64,000 nt of DNA from a delta proteobacterium NaphS2. GTDB taxonomy: Bacteria > Desulfobacterota > DSM-4660 > Desulfatiglandales > Desulfatiglandaceae. The notes beneath the pieces were generated by a model, which saw only the letters and a program-made list of their open reading frames with translations, was not told the DNA's origin and did not search any database. Both the position numbers and the translations under genes were made by a program. The DNA is taken from assembly GCA_000179315.1 (NCBI GenBank), contig ADZZ01000282.1:36259-100258 (forward strand). The letters run 5' to 3'. This document shows positions 32,810 through 42,989 of this stretch, piece after piece; positions within the stretch are counted from its first letter, which is position 1; every line of letters starts with the position of its first letter.

Positions 32810-33913
32810 TCAAGGGGAAAGCCAGAGCGGCAGATGGTCCGCCATAAGGTAGCCCCGCCGTGTCGGAATGGCATGACCCCTTTTGATTTTCAAAAGCCCC
32901 TGCCTCTGAAGCATGAAAAGAGCGTTTCCGGATGCGGGGGGAAGGATTGTCGTGTCAACCCCATGCCGGGTTCTGACACCCAGTGCCAGGGATTCCAGAT
33001 GAAGTTGTTCTTTCGTAAGGGTTTCATTCCCTTCAACGGGTAACCGGTTCTCATTCAGGGCCTTACAATACTCCCTTACCGATCGTACATTCCACCATCT
33101 TTGTTTTCCGTCAAAGCTGTGGGCTGAAGGGCCCAGCCCCAGATAAGGAATATGCCGCCAATATTTTCGGTTGTGCCGGGATTCAAGGCTCTTATTCAAG
33201 GCAAAATTGGACACCTCATAATGAACGTATCCTTTGTTTTCGAGAAATGCGGACGTGGCCAGAAAATGAGCGGCGGCGGTTTTTTCAGGCAGGATAATGC
33301 TATTGTTTTTTTGAGAGCGCCGCTTGAAAACCGTTCCTTTTTCAAGGGTCAATTGATAGCAGGAGAGGTGCTCCGGTTCAAATGAGAGGGCTTTTTTGAG
33401 GGTCGTCATCCATGCTTTCATGGGCTGCGCCTTGAACCCGTAAATCAGGTCCAAACCGATGTTTTGAAAACCCGCCGACCTAAGATGCCTGACGGCGTCT
33501 TCGGCACGTTGGGAGGAATGCCTGCGGCCCAGGAATTTGAGCACCCGGTCGTCAAAGGACTGGACCCCCAGATTGATGCGATTGACCCCCAGGCTTCTGA
33601 TGAAATCCGCTTTCGCAAGGGTAACCTGGCAAGGGTTCGCTTCCAGGGTTATTTCAGCATCGGGTGTTAGCGGGTAATGGTCGAAAATAAGCGACAATAT
33701 CCTTTCAAGGTCCCTATCGCTTAACATGGAAGGCGTTCCGCCGCCCAGATAAAGGGTGTCAAACCGTTCGAACCGATTTTTGGTGTGAAAAATTTCTTTT
33801 TCAAGACCCTTCAGCCAGCCGGCAACGGGGGTTTTGGAAGGAATTGAATAAAAGCCGCAGTAGGGGCATTTACTGTCACAGAAAGGGACATGAACATAGA
33901 GCCCGGGAAGCAT
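32810..33913 (-). CDS. hemW: HemW-like radical SAM protein
   Basis: A radical SAM protein of the HemN/HemW family; HemW is thought to handle haem rather than oxidise coproporphyrinogen. The cluster motif CDSKCPYC (CX3CX2C) is near residue 12, followed by LYLGGGTPS and the INLGVQSFDD motif. A fourth cysteine as in true HemN (CX3CX2CXC) is replaced by Phe (GFYS). ATG 33913 is used; a TTG at 33919 overlapping the lepA stop is possible. It lies directly after lepA and ends 8 bases from the convergent rnd stop. Confidence 0.9.
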   Translation of the reverse strand: MLPGLYVHVPFCDSKCPYCGFYSIPSKTPVAGWLKGLEKEIFHTKNRFERFDTLYLGGGTPSMLSDRDLERILSLIFDHYPLTPDAEITLEANPCQVTLAKADFIRSLGVNRINLGVQSFDDRVLKFLGRRHSSQRAEDAVRHLRSAGFQNIGLDLIYGFKAQPMKAWMTTLKKALSFEPEHLSCYQLTLEKGTVFKRRSQKNNSIILPEKTAAAHFLATSAFLENKGYVHYEVSNFALNKSLESRHNRKYWRHIPYLGLGPSAHSFDGKQRWWNVRSVREYCKALNENRLPVEGNETLTKEQLHLESLALGVRTRHGVDTTILPPASGNALFMLQRQGLLKIKRGHAIPTRRGYLMADHLPLWLSP

Positions 33914-33915
33914 CG

Positions 33916-35712
33916 TCAATTGTTGTCGGATTTAAGCACCGCCACGAAGGCGCTTTGGGGCACGGTCACGGAACCGACCATCTTCATCCGTTTCTTACCC
34001 TTTTTCTGCTTTTCCAGAAGCTTCCTTTTTCGAGTGATGTCACCACCGTAACACTTTGCCGTCACGTCTTTTCGAAAGGCATTGACCGTCGAACGCGCAA
34101 TAATGGTGCCGCCGATGGCGCCTTGAATGGCGATTTTAAACATGTGTCTGGGGATTTCCTCTTTCAATCGCTTGCAGGCTTGAAGCGCCCGGGCCCGGGC
34201 CCCGTCCCGGTGGACAATCTGGCAGAGAGCATCCACTTTTTCTCCGTTTAACAGAATATCCAGCTTGACCAGGTCGCTTTCCCGATAATCCAGCAATTCA
34301 TAATCAAAGGAACCGTACCCCTGGGTAACGGTCTTGAGTTTGTCGTAGAAATCATAAATGACCTCGGCCAGGGGCATATCGAATTGGATTTCAATGCGCC
34401 CCGGTGAAGGGTAATGAAATTTTGAATTGGTTCCCCGCCGTTCCAGGCAGAGTTCCATGACAGCCCCCATGTATCGCTCCGGAATCATGATGCTGGCCCG
34501 AATGAACGGTTCAAACGCCTTTGAAATGGTGGCCGGGTCCGGATAATACAGGGGATTGTCAACGGTGATATGATCGCCGTTGGTGAGTTCAAAACGGTAT
34601 TGCACCGTAGGAGCGGTCATGATGAGGGACTGGTCGAATTCTCTTTCGAGCCGTTCCTGAACGATCTCAAGGTGCAGCAATCCCAGAAAGCCGCAACGAA
34701 AACCCAGCCCCAGGGCAGCGGAAGAATCTTTTTGGAAAATCAGCGCCGCATCATTGAGCTTGTATTTTTCAAGGGCCTCCACCAGGGATCGGTACTCGTC
34801 GGATGCCACCGGATATATGGATGCAAATACGACCGGTTTGACTTCCTTGAATCCCGGAAGGGGCTCAGGCGCGGGGTTATCAGCAAGCGTGACGGTATCG
34901 CCGATGCGTGTGTCACTGACCGTCTTGATACCCGAAATGATATAGCCCACTTCACCTGCCGAAAGGGTTTTTCGGGGTTCCCGCGACAGATGAAAAATAC
35001 CCACTTCTTCCACCCGGTATGTGGCGTTGTTGAACATCAGCCGAATGGTGTCCCCGGGCCGAACGTGCCCGGAAAAGATCCTGCAACTCACAATGGTACC
35101 GCGAAAAGGATCATAATGGGCGTCAAATATAAGGGCCTTGAGCGGGTCTTCTTCACTGCCCAAAGGTGGCGGGAGCCGGTTTACGATGGCTTCGAGAACA
35201 TCGTCAACTCCCGTACCCTCTTTTGCGGAACATAAAATGGCAGTTTCGGAATCGAGCCCCAGATCCATTTCGATCTGTTCTTTCACACTTTCCACGTCGG
35301 CCGACGGCAGGTCAATCTTGTTGATGACCGGTATGATTTCCAGGTCGTGCTCCATTGCGGCAAATAAATTGGCCATGGTTTGCGCTTCAACGCCTTGGGC
35401 GGCATCCACGAGAAGGAGAACGCCTTCGCAGGAAGCCAGGGCCCGGGAGACTTCGTAGGAAAAATCCACATGTCCGGGCGTATCAATGAGATTCAGTGCA
35501 AATTCCCGTCCTTCACGGTCTACGTAGGGGAGTGTAATGGCCTGACTCTTGATGGTGATGCCCCGCTCCCTTTCAATATCCATGTTATCCAGGAGTTGAT
35601 CGCGGAAATCCCGTGTCTCCACAAGACCGGTGGCCTGAATCATCCGGTCGGCAAGGGTCGATTTTCCATGATCGATATGGGCAATGATGCTGAAGTTCCG
35701 AATCTGTTTCAT
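33916..35712 (-). CDS. lepA: Elongation factor 4 (LepA)
   Basis: A 598-residue ribosomal GTPase. The G domain has AHIDHGKSTLADR (G1), a DTPGHVDF (G3) and NKIDLP (G4); EF-G-like domains follow, and the LepA-specific C-terminal domain ends the chain with GGDITRKRKLLEKQKKGKKR. Length matches the family. An AAAGGA ribosome site precedes ATG 35712. hemW follows after 2 bases. Confidence 0.97.
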   Translation of the reverse strand: MKQIRNFSIIAHIDHGKSTLADRMIQATGLVETRDFRDQLLDNMDIERERGITIKSQAITLPYVDREGREFALNLIDTPGHVDFSYEVSRALASCEGVLLLVDAAQGVEAQTMANLFAAMEHDLEIIPVINKIDLPSADVESVKEQIEMDLGLDSETAILCSAKEGTGVDDVLEAIVNRLPPPLGSEEDPLKALIFDAHYDPFRGTIVSCRIFSGHVRPGDTIRLMFNNATYRVEEVGIFHLSREPRKTLSAGEVGYIISGIKTVSDTRIGDTVTLADNPAPEPLPGFKEVKPVVFASIYPVASDEYRSLVEALEKYKLNDAALIFQKDSSAALGLGFRCGFLGLLHLEIVQERLEREFDQSLIMTAPTVQYRFELTNGDHITVDNPLYYPDPATISKAFEPFIRASIMIPERYMGAVMELCLERRGTNSKFHYPSPGRIEIQFDMPLAEVIYDFYDKLKTVTQGYGSFDYELLDYRESDLVKLDILLNGEKVDALCQIVHRDGARARALQACKRLKEEIPRHMFKIAIQGAIGGTIIARSTVNAFRKDVTAKCYGGDITRKRKLLEKQKKGKKRMKMVGSVTVPQSAFVAVLKSDNN

Positions 35713-35759
35713 TTTTTCCTTTAAATCCCTTTTTTAAGTCGCAAAATTTCGACAGCTTA

Positions 35760-35788
35760 CATATATGAAAACCGTTCAGGCTTGTCAA
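35760..35788 (-). promoter_or_regulatory. Promoter of lepA-hemW
   Basis: TTGACA (35783-35788) and TATATG (35760-35765) on the minus strand are separated by exactly 17 bases. The lepA start is about 45 bases downstream. Confidence 0.62.
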
Positions 35789-35830
35789 TGCCCACCAACA
35801 TTCCGGCGGCTTAAGGATTGCCAAGAATGC

Positions 35831-35860
35831 TTGACGTGATAATTCAGGGTGGGATATAAG
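35831..35860 (+). promoter_or_regulatory. Promoter of the DUF4412-like gene
   Basis: TTGACG (35831-35836), an 18-base spacer and TATAAG (35855-35860) on the plus strand, 36 bases before the chosen start codon at 35897. Confidence 0.55.
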
Positions 35861-35896
35861 ATAACCAAAAAATCCGTAAATGAAAGGGGTGTTCCT

Positions 35897-36703
35897 ATGA
35901 AAATCAATGGAAATAAGTTGTGGCAGTGTCTTTTATCAGGTGTGTTTCTGCTGATGGTCTTTTCTCCCGTGGCTTATGCGGATCTCTATTGGGAATCCGT
36001 AATGATTCAAAGTGGTCAACCAAAGGGATTGCCGGAAGGTTTTCCAAAAGGAATGCCGGAAGACCTGGCAAAGAAATTGCCGCAGGGAATAGCGAAAAAT
36101 CTGCCCAAGGACCTTCCCGAACCGCCCCCCGCACCGGGCATGGCACATGGCGGTGGCGGCCCGGAAACCATGAAGCATTACCTGACCGATTACGGCAGCC
36201 GCGTTGATACGAAGGACGATATTACCATCATTCTTTTTGACGACATGGTTGTTTACCAGTTGGATCCATCCACCAAAACCTATGTCAAGATCAACATGAA
36301 GGAAATGGAAAAGAATATGGGCGCAATGGCAAAAATGCAGGAAGATGCCAAAGTGACGGCCACGGGAGAAACAAAAACCATCAAAGGGTTTAAATGTGAG
36401 AAATTTATCATGACTTTCATGGGGGTCGAAAACGTGCAGTGGCTGAGTAAGGATGTGCCGGGTTATGGCGAATATGAGAAGATCAGCGGAAAAAGTATGA
36501 AAGATTCGCCCCAGTTCAGGAGGATGGGACTTTCCACCGATCTTTCGGGAAAAGGGTTCCCCGTAAAGATGGAGAGCAACGTAATGGGGATGACCACAAC
36601 CACCACCCTAGAAAAAATTGAAGAAAAGACGCTGAGTAAAGACCTCTTCAAAATTCCCGAAGGGTATGTCCAAAAACCATTGGATCTGCCATTGAAGAGA
36701 TGA
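35897..36703 (+). CDS. Exported DUF4412-like protein with octapeptide repeats
   Basis: A 268-residue secreted protein. Residues 1-28 form a signal peptide (KxxGNK start, hydrophobic LLSGVFLLMVFS core, AYA-D cleavage). Residues 43-74 are four tandem eight-residue units of the type K(G/K/N)(L/M)P(E/Q/K)(G/D)xx, encoded by 24-base repeats at 36023-36118. The remainder, with YLTDYGSRVD, VVYQLDPSTKTYVKI and a Lys/Met-rich helix, resembles DUF4412 outer-membrane-lipid-binding-like folds. ATG 35897 follows AAGGGG; the frame opens 16 codons upstream. Function unknown. Confidence 0.75.
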   Translation: MKINGNKLWQCLLSGVFLLMVFSPVAYADLYWESVMIQSGQPKGLPEGFPKGMPEDLAKKLPQGIAKNLPKDLPEPPPAPGMAHGGGGPETMKHYLTDYGSRVDTKDDITIILFDDMVVYQLDPSTKTYVKINMKEMEKNMGAMAKMQEDAKVTATGETKTIKGFKCEKFIMTFMGVENVQWLSKDVPGYGEYEKISGKSMKDSPQFRRMGLSTDLSGKGFPVKMESNVMGMTTTTTLEKIEEKTLSKDLFKIPEGYVQKPLDLPLKR

Positions 36704-36766
36704 TTGGCTTTTAATTAAACCGCATCACAGCTTGCCGTTACGGCGATAGCCGAACAGGAGACGATT

Positions 36767-37258
36767 ATGAAAAAATGGGTGGCGATCAGTTTATTGCTGT
36801 TATTCTCCATGGGATGTTCCGCGACAAAAGAAGTACAGGTCAAGGAAATCGGTCGTACACAACGATTTGTTGCCTATGACAACGGAATCGTTAAAGACCT
36901 GACCACCGGTCTCATGTGGGCGGCCGAAGACAATGGTGGCGCCATCACCTGGGATGAGGCCAAAACATACTGCCGAAATTACCGTGTCGGCGGGTATGAA
37001 GACTGGCGGATGCCCACAACAGAGGAACTCAAAGGTCTCTATAACCCGCGCTTCAGAGACCCATATCCGCTTGCAGAGGGTTGCAAAGGGGTTTGCCATA
37101 TTACGCGGTTCATTCAGTTGTCCTGTTGTCCCGTCTGGTCATGGGACGGAATTTCGGAAGTGGAGACGTTTTTCCATTTCAATCTGGGTCCCGCGGACTG
37201 GCGGGATCAGTCTCTTGAAACCAACCATCCGCGGGCACTGCCTGTTCGAAACAATTAA
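36767..37258 (+). CDS. DUF1566-type lipoprotein
   Basis: A 163-residue protein with a lipoprotein signal: MKKW, a hydrophobic stretch and the lipobox LFSMGC, predicting lipid attachment at Cys17. The rest carries the DUF1566 (Lcl C-terminal) pattern: DLTTGLMWAAEDNGG, TWDEAKTYCRNY, GGYEDWRMPTTEELKGLYN and WSWDGISE. Such domains are calcium-binding-like or lectin-like in fold; function is unknown. It follows the preceding gene by 63 bases and converges on recD. Confidence 0.82.
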   Translation: MKKWVAISLLLLFSMGCSATKEVQVKEIGRTQRFVAYDNGIVKDLTTGLMWAAEDNGGAITWDEAKTYCRNYRVGGYEDWRMPTTEELKGLYNPRFRDPYPLAEGCKGVCHITRFIQLSCCPVWSWDGISEVETFFHFNLGPADWRDQSLETNHPRALPVRNN

Positions 37259-37260
37259 CA

Positions 37261-37289
37261 GATAGTGAAGACCCGTGGCCTTCTCTATC
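37261..37289. terminator. Hairpin between convergent DUF1566 and recD genes
   Basis: GATAG-t-GAAG pairs with CTTC-t-CTATC across a 9-base loop. It lies just after one stop and covers the recD stop, so could end transcripts from both sides, but no T-run follows on either strand. Confidence 0.3.
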
Positions 37290-39321
37290 AATCATCCCCG
37301 GCGCCAAGCAACCTGCCGAGGCCGGATGCCCGGTAAGTCCTTCGTTTTACGGCTTCAGCAAAGAGATCACCACGTGGGTTTACCAGGGTGAACCGTTTGC
37401 GTGAGCGTGTAACGGCGGTATACAATAATTCCCTTGTCAGCACCGGGGTCGAGTGATTCGGGAGGACCAGGGCCGTATGATCGAACTCGGAGCCCTGGCT
37501 TTTGTGGACGGTCATGGCATAAGCGGTTTCAATGTGGTTGAGTCTGGAAGGCAATACCTTTTTCAAAACGCCGTTTGCCATGGGAAATACGGCTTTCAAG
37601 GTGATGCCGTCGGGGCGGCTGCCGTCTCTCACCGGCAGGACAATGCCTGTATCGCCATTCATTAATCCCAGATTGTAGTCGTTTCGGGTCATCATGACGG
37701 GGCGGCCCGCATACCAGCCTTCTCTGGCAGCGATCAACCCGCGCCTGAAAAGAATTTCAGCCGTCTTCTCATTAAGGCCCCGGACTCCCCAAGGTCCGCC
37801 GCGCAGCGGTGAGAGGATTTGGAACGCGCTGAAGTCTTGAATCACCGATCTAAGCCACGGGTCTTCAGCTTCCTTTTCGGGGCCGGATTTTACCCGTTCC
37901 AGGTAGGCGCCATAGCCCGCTTTGGAATGGGGATTGTCGATTGTGGATTGTGGGTTTGCAACAGCCCCCTGCGCCGTTTGCATACCCCTCGGCCGGCAAT
38001 CGCCTTCCAGAATCAGGTGGGAGAAGGATTCATCGTCGATACTGTCCATGGATAGATGGCGAATGTCCGGGAATGCCATATGCAAGATATCTTGCACCGC
38101 TTTCGGATCCCCCTTGTTGACAGCTCTTGCAAGGACCGCTATGCCGCTGGCTTTTCCAAAGCGGTAGTTTTTCCTTAACAGGATAATATGTTGATCCAGC
38201 GGGGTGCCTTTTCCTTCAAAAGCCCCCAGGTTGTATCCGGTCTGTTTCTGAATCCATGCGATGGTCTCAGATGTGTAACCTGCGCCATCGCCGTTTTGAC
38301 AGATGTCCCCCAGAACGGAGCCTGCTTCCACCGAAGCCAACTGATCCTTATCCCCCAACAGGATCAGCCGGGCGGTTGTTGGCAGGGCACCGAGCAGTGC
38401 CGCCATGATCTCAAGATCGATCATGGAGGCTTCATCCACTACCAGAAGGTCCACATGGATTGGATTTTGAGAATCATGGTTGAAGTGGCGGGTATGGGGC
38501 CTGCTTCCCAGGAGACGGTGCAGCGTGGTGATTTCCCGCGGCAGGGTTCCCCGGATCGCCGGGGGTAGTTTATCCATTGCCTTGGCCATGGATTCCGTCA
38601 GACGGGCAGCGGCCTTGCCCGTGGGAGCGGCTATGCGGATGCGCAGCTTCCGGCCTTCTTCCATGGTCATTTGTTGAAGGAGGGCCAGCAGGTGAACCAC
38701 TGTGGTGGTTTTCCCGGTACCGGGTCCTCCTGAAATAACGGTGAATGAACCCCTTGCCGCGACGGCTGCCGCCACGCTTTGCCAGTGTACGTGGGTTCTG
38801 GCCTTTTCTTCCGCGTTTCTAAGCGGTTCAAAATGCGCATCGATGCGGTTTTCCAAATTGTGGGGTACGGGGAACGCAATCTTCAGTCTCCCTAAAATAT
38901 TTTGTCCTACAACTTGTGTATATTCCCAGTAACGCCGCAGATAGAGAAGCCCCGATGAAAGCACAAGGGGGGTATTGCCGGGCCCCGGTGAAACGAAAGG
39001 GGCGGTTTCCAACTGGTTCAAGAGGTCCGGAAGCGCAATGTCTTTGAGGACAGCGGGCGGCTCGGCACAAAGCGGTTCCTTTGCCGGTGTTTCGGGGGGG
39101 AGCGAAAGGGTTTTCTCAGGGTCAAGAATCAGGGTTTCAAGATCGAGACAGATGTGTCCCCTTCCCAGTTGGTGGCTGGCAAGGGCCGCCATGAGCAACG
39201 CCATCCCGGGGGTATTGGGATGCAGCGTTTCCAGGAATTCCGAAAAAGCGCCATCCAGAGGCCTTAACCAGCCCACGGCCACCCAGTTTTTCAACAGCTT
39301 TTGGAAATCAGGGTTGATCAA
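37288..39321 (-). CDS. recD: Exodeoxyribonuclease V alpha subunit
   Basis: RecD, the fast 5'-3' helicase of the RecBCD nuclease-helicase that degrades and processes linear DNA ends and starts recombinational repair. In 677 residues: Walker A ISGGPGTGKTTT near 195, VVDEASMIDL (Walker B), LLGDKDQLASVEAG, and the C-terminal YTAVTRSR motif VI. The start is a TTG at 39321 overlapping the recB stop. It is the last gene of the recCBD operon. Confidence 0.94.
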   Translation of the reverse strand: MINPDFQKLLKNWVAVGWLRPLDGAFSEFLETLHPNTPGMALLMAALASHQLGRGHICLDLETLILDPEKTLSLPPETPAKEPLCAEPPAVLKDIALPDLLNQLETAPFVSPGPGNTPLVLSSGLLYLRRYWEYTQVVGQNILGRLKIAFPVPHNLENRIDAHFEPLRNAEEKARTHVHWQSVAAAVAARGSFTVISGGPGTGKTTTVVHLLALLQQMTMEEGRKLRIRIAAPTGKAAARLTESMAKAMDKLPPAIRGTLPREITTLHRLLGSRPHTRHFNHDSQNPIHVDLLVVDEASMIDLEIMAALLGALPTTARLILLGDKDQLASVEAGSVLGDICQNGDGAGYTSETIAWIQKQTGYNLGAFEGKGTPLDQHIILLRKNYRFGKASGIAVLARAVNKGDPKAVQDILHMAFPDIRHLSMDSIDDESFSHLILEGDCRPRGMQTAQGAVANPQSTIDNPHSKAGYGAYLERVKSGPEKEAEDPWLRSVIQDFSAFQILSPLRGGPWGVRGLNEKTAEILFRRGLIAAREGWYAGRPVMMTRNDYNLGLMNGDTGIVLPVRDGSRPDGITLKAVFPMANGVLKKVLPSRLNHIETAYAMTVHKSQGSEFDHTALVLPNHSTPVLTRELLYTAVTRSRKRFTLVNPRGDLFAEAVKRRTYRASGLGRLLGAGDD

Positions 39322-42300
39322 CGGTTTTCCCCGCTACCTTCAAAAATAAAATCCAGCTTTTCAATAAGTACCTCAGGCGGCTTATCCCCGTATATGCCGT
39401 TACGGTTTTTATCGATCCCTCTCAGGAACAAATAAACCGCGCCTCCCATATCTTTTTGGTACCGGTATTCAGGAAGCCTTGCTTTGAGCAGGCGGTGAAG
39501 TGCGAGGGTGTAAAGCACATACTGCAGGTCATACCGGTGGGATAACATGGCGCGGACCATGGCATTCGGCTGATACGCTTGGGTGTTTTCTCCGAGATGG
39601 TTCGATTTGTAATCCAGGACGTAATATTTTCCTTGAAACTCGAAAACCAGATCAATAAAGCCTTTCAGCATGCCGTTAATATGAAAATTTTGAAGGGGTG
39701 CTCTTTCGCTTCCGGGCAGGATTTCCCGGGTCAGAATACCATCGAGAGCGCCGATGTGGACCCGGTGGGCGGCGAATAAAAACTCCAGTTCGGGCCGGTA
39801 ACCGGCGGATGGCAGATCCGTCAGACGCAACAGCGTCTCTTGACCGGGCAAAGGGATGGGCGTTTTCAAAAAGTCTTGAAGCCATTTTCTAAGGGCATCC
39901 ACCCAATTTTGCCAACCCCGATGCCTTGAGCGCCGTTGAACCTCGGCATCAATCAGCGAAGGATCACGGGCGACTTTGTTGAACCCTTCACGGGCCGCCC
40001 ATTCCAGGAGCCCGTGAAGGAATGTCCCCGGCTCAGGTCCTTTTGGAAAATTGTGGATGGAAGGTTTTCCTTGCCCCTGCTCCGGGTAAGAAAAATAGGC
40101 TTCCTCGGACTCCCGAAGTTGATCTTCCATAGAAGAGAAGGGAAAATCAAAAGGCGTTCCTTGTTCCGCGGTTTCCAAGGTGTTTTGGGGAACAGTGCCC
40201 GTCGCTTTCAATATGCCGGAGTAACTGCTGATCCGCCAATCCCGGAACACCGGTGTGTCAAAGGGGCGTGCGGGCATGAGTGGAACCGTTTGGGTATTCG
40301 GTGTATATGCTGTATGATCCGGCGTTTCAGGCATCGTTTCAAAGGTTATATGCTGGCATTGGCCTTTCAACGACTGCAGCTTGCGGGAAAGCTCGCGGGT
40401 GGGTATCACTTCGCCGCCCGAAAGCAGGTAGCCGAAACCCGACAAATGGAGTGTGTTTTTTTCACCGTTTTTCAATTTTCTCCCCATGACGCCGATGCCC
40501 ATCCAGCAGGCATACTGGGCCCGGGTTACAGCCACATAGAGAAGGCGAAGATCTTCCGCCAGTCTTTTCGTTTCCATTTCTCCAATGGTTGCCGAATCGA
40601 GAGGCTTCACAAGCCTGACGTCCCCTTGCTCATCACGATATGTGGCCATGGCCATGTCTTTTGGGGTGGTTTGCCGAAAAGAACAGACGAAGGGGAGGAA
40701 AACCAAAGGGTACTGCAACCCTTTTGATTTGTGAATGGTGACCACCTTGACCAGTGCTTCGTCGCTTTCCAGCCGAAGGATCTGTTCTGCCGATCCGGCA
40801 GGATGCTTTTGAAGCTGATCTTCCAGCCAGTTGATCAAACCCTGGGGACCTTCCAGTTCAAGGGATTTTGCCTGCAGAAGTTCGGCCAGGTGAAGGAAAT
40901 TGGTTGCGGCGCGCTCGCCCTCGGTGGCGGTCAAAAGGCCCGATGACATGCCGAAATCCTGGAGCAGGGTGCGGAGCATGGGCAGAACACCGCGGGTGTG
41001 CCAGATCCATTGGTACCGGCCGAAACGTTCAATTTCTTTTTCCCAGGCGGCCTCATTTCGGTTCAAATCGTCCAGATGGTGTAGTGGAAGATCTAAAATC
41101 GGAGTGGCCAGAGCGGCTTTGAGAGTTCTTTCCACACCCGGCCAGGCGCAGGCACGGAGCAGATAAAGCACGTCTCTTGCTTCCCGGGCGTCAAAGACGG
41201 ATGTCTTATCCGATAGGTAGACGCTCCGTATCCCGCATTTGTCCAGTTCCTTTCGAATGATTCGCGCTTCACCGCCGCTCCGTACCATGATCGCCACATC
41301 TGCAGGACGAAGCGGTTTTAGTGGTGCGTCAGGGGTATTGCGGAAAAAGGCTCTCGGAGGAACTTGTTCCGCCAGATTCAGAAGGTGAACGATTTCGCCG
41401 GCAAAATCTTCCGCCATTTTGGACAGGTATCCTCGGGGTCCTGTTTTTGGGACCGGTTCCTTCTGCGACATTTGTCGGATATGCAGGCCTGATGACGGGC
41501 TCTCCCTGATGACCAGCTCTCCTTCAGGGCCTTTCGGCACAACCGGTTCAAAAGGGATCCGATTGTTAAAGAGAAAGGGGCCTTCCGGATGTTTGTTTGC
41601 AAACCCGAACATCTGATTGACCGCGTGCACCAGTTCCTTGGTGGCACGATAATTGGCGTCCAGGGTGTGGGGGACGTCGCCGGTATCCTTTCGGGCCCTG
41701 AGATAGGTTTGAATATCCGCGCCGCGGAAGGCATAGATGGACTGCTTGGGATCGCCGATCATCAGAAATGCCGTCTGTGGCCGGCCGCCGTAAATTTTGG
41801 AAAAGGCGGTATATTGAACGGGATCCGTGTCCTGAAACTCATCAATCATTGCCACCGGGTACTGCTCGGAAATTGTTTGAGCCAGACGCCCATTGCCGTC
41901 GCGGTGCAGGGCCTCGTTCAGGCGGTCAAGGAGATCGTCAAAGTCCACGATTTTCTGAAGGGCTTTCTGATGCTGATAACGGGCATGAATTTCCCGTGCC
42001 GCGTGAACCAGCAGGGCCTTTTCAACATCCAACGGGTCCAAAACGTTGTTGAGCAGGTCCAGGGCTTCGTAGGCGTGATGTTCGGGCGGGGTTTTGTTTT
42101 TGTTGGCGCCTTCATTGAGGCCCGTGTGTGAGAATTTGTAAAGGAGTCGGGCATCCGGAAGAGGACCGTTATCTGCAGCCCAGCAGCCCATTTGCCGTAT
42201 TTCCTTTTCCAGGGAGCCGGCGGCATAGGTTCTGCCGTTCAGGATTTTCCGGGATGCTGCATCTCTTATTTGATTGGCTGCGGTTTCAAAGTCCGCGGAC

Positions 42301-42989
42301 CATTCCCGGCGCGCCGTCTCAATGGCCTGATGCCGCTTCCCCAGCAATTCAAAGGGATCCCCTTCCAGGAGCGGATCCCGGCGCAGAATCGGCCTGACCC
42401 TGTCCAGAAGCGCTTCTGGTGTGGAACATTGGATCAAAGCCAAAAGATCCGCCAGCTGGCGGGGCGGTAGATGATAAAGATGGGAGCGCCAGTAATCGCA
42501 CGCGGCTTCCTCCAGGAGATTTTCATCATCGGGTGCCAGTTCCAGATCAAAAAGGCTGCCGCACAAAAAGGCGTGCTGCCGCAGCATGCGGCTGCTCCAG
42601 CTGTGAATGGTATGGATGGCGGCTTCATCCATCCACAGGGACGACTGTTCAAGGACACGCGCTTTTTCAGGCCATGATGCTTTCGGAAATGCACCGGCAA
42701 GGCCTTCCAGAAAGCCATCTCCTTTGCAAGTCCCATTAAAATAGCCGGCGGCTTCAACCAGCTTTTGACGAATCCGATGGCGCAGCTCTTCTGTGGCGGC
42801 GTTTGTAAAGGTGACCACCAGAATTTCGGGAGGCATGAGTGCCCTGTGAAATCCGTTTTTGCCACCGTGACCCAGTACCAGCCGGAGGTAGAGGGCGCCG
42901 ATGGTATAGGTTTTTCCAGTCCCCGCACTGGCTTCAATGAGTTGCCTGCCGTGAATGGGAAAGGTTAGTGGATCAAGACGACGGCTCAT
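39318..42989 (-). CDS. recB: Exodeoxyribonuclease V beta subunit
   Basis: RecB, a 1223-residue 3'-5' SF1 helicase and nuclease. Visible: Walker A EASAGTGKTYTI near residue 20, FDDLLDRL, MIDEFQDTDPVQ (motif II), GDPKQSIYAFRGAD (motif III), the VTIHKSKGLQYP and AVTRAQYACW motifs, and a C-terminal RecB nuclease with DLVFEFQGKYYVLDYKSN (metal-binding D...DxK). ATG overlaps the recC stop by four bases (ATGA at 42986-42989). Confidence 0.95.
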   Translation of the reverse strand: MSRRLDPLTFPIHGRQLIEASAGTGKTYTIGALYLRLVLGHGGKNGFHRALMPPEILVVTFTNAATEELRHRIRQKLVEAAGYFNGTCKGDGFLEGLAGAFPKASWPEKARVLEQSSLWMDEAAIHTIHSWSSRMLRQHAFLCGSLFDLELAPDDENLLEEAACDYWRSHLYHLPPRQLADLLALIQCSTPEALLDRVRPILRRDPLLEGDPFELLGKRHQAIETARREWSADFETAANQIRDAASRKILNGRTYAAGSLEKEIRQMGCWAADNGPLPDARLLYKFSHTGLNEGANKNKTPPEHHAYEALDLLNNVLDPLDVEKALLVHAAREIHARYQHQKALQKIVDFDDLLDRLNEALHRDGNGRLAQTISEQYPVAMIDEFQDTDPVQYTAFSKIYGGRPQTAFLMIGDPKQSIYAFRGADIQTYLRARKDTGDVPHTLDANYRATKELVHAVNQMFGFANKHPEGPFLFNNRIPFEPVVPKGPEGELVIRESPSSGLHIRQMSQKEPVPKTGPRGYLSKMAEDFAGEIVHLLNLAEQVPPRAFFRNTPDAPLKPLRPADVAIMVRSGGEARIIRKELDKCGIRSVYLSDKTSVFDAREARDVLYLLRACAWPGVERTLKAALATPILDLPLHHLDDLNRNEAAWEKEIERFGRYQWIWHTRGVLPMLRTLLQDFGMSSGLLTATEGERAATNFLHLAELLQAKSLELEGPQGLINWLEDQLQKHPAGSAEQILRLESDEALVKVVTIHKSKGLQYPLVFLPFVCSFRQTTPKDMAMATYRDEQGDVRLVKPLDSATIGEMETKRLAEDLRLLYVAVTRAQYACWMGIGVMGRKLKNGEKNTLHLSGFGYLLSGGEVIPTRELSRKLQSLKGQCQHITFETMPETPDHTAYTPNTQTVPLMPARPFDTPVFRDWRISSYSGILKATGTVPQNTLETAEQGTPFDFPFSSMEDQLRESEEAYFSYPEQGQGKPSIHNFPKGPEPGTFLHGLLEWAAREGFNKVARDPSLIDAEVQRRSRHRGWQNWVDALRKWLQDFLKTPIPLPGQETLLRLTDLPSAGYRPELEFLFAAHRVHIGALDGILTREILPGSERAPLQNFHINGMLKGFIDLVFEFQGKYYVLDYKSNHLGENTQAYQPNAMVRAMLSHRYDLQYVLYTLALHRLLKARLPEYRYQKDMGGAVYLFLRGIDKNRNGIYGDKPPEVLIEKLDFIFEGSGENR

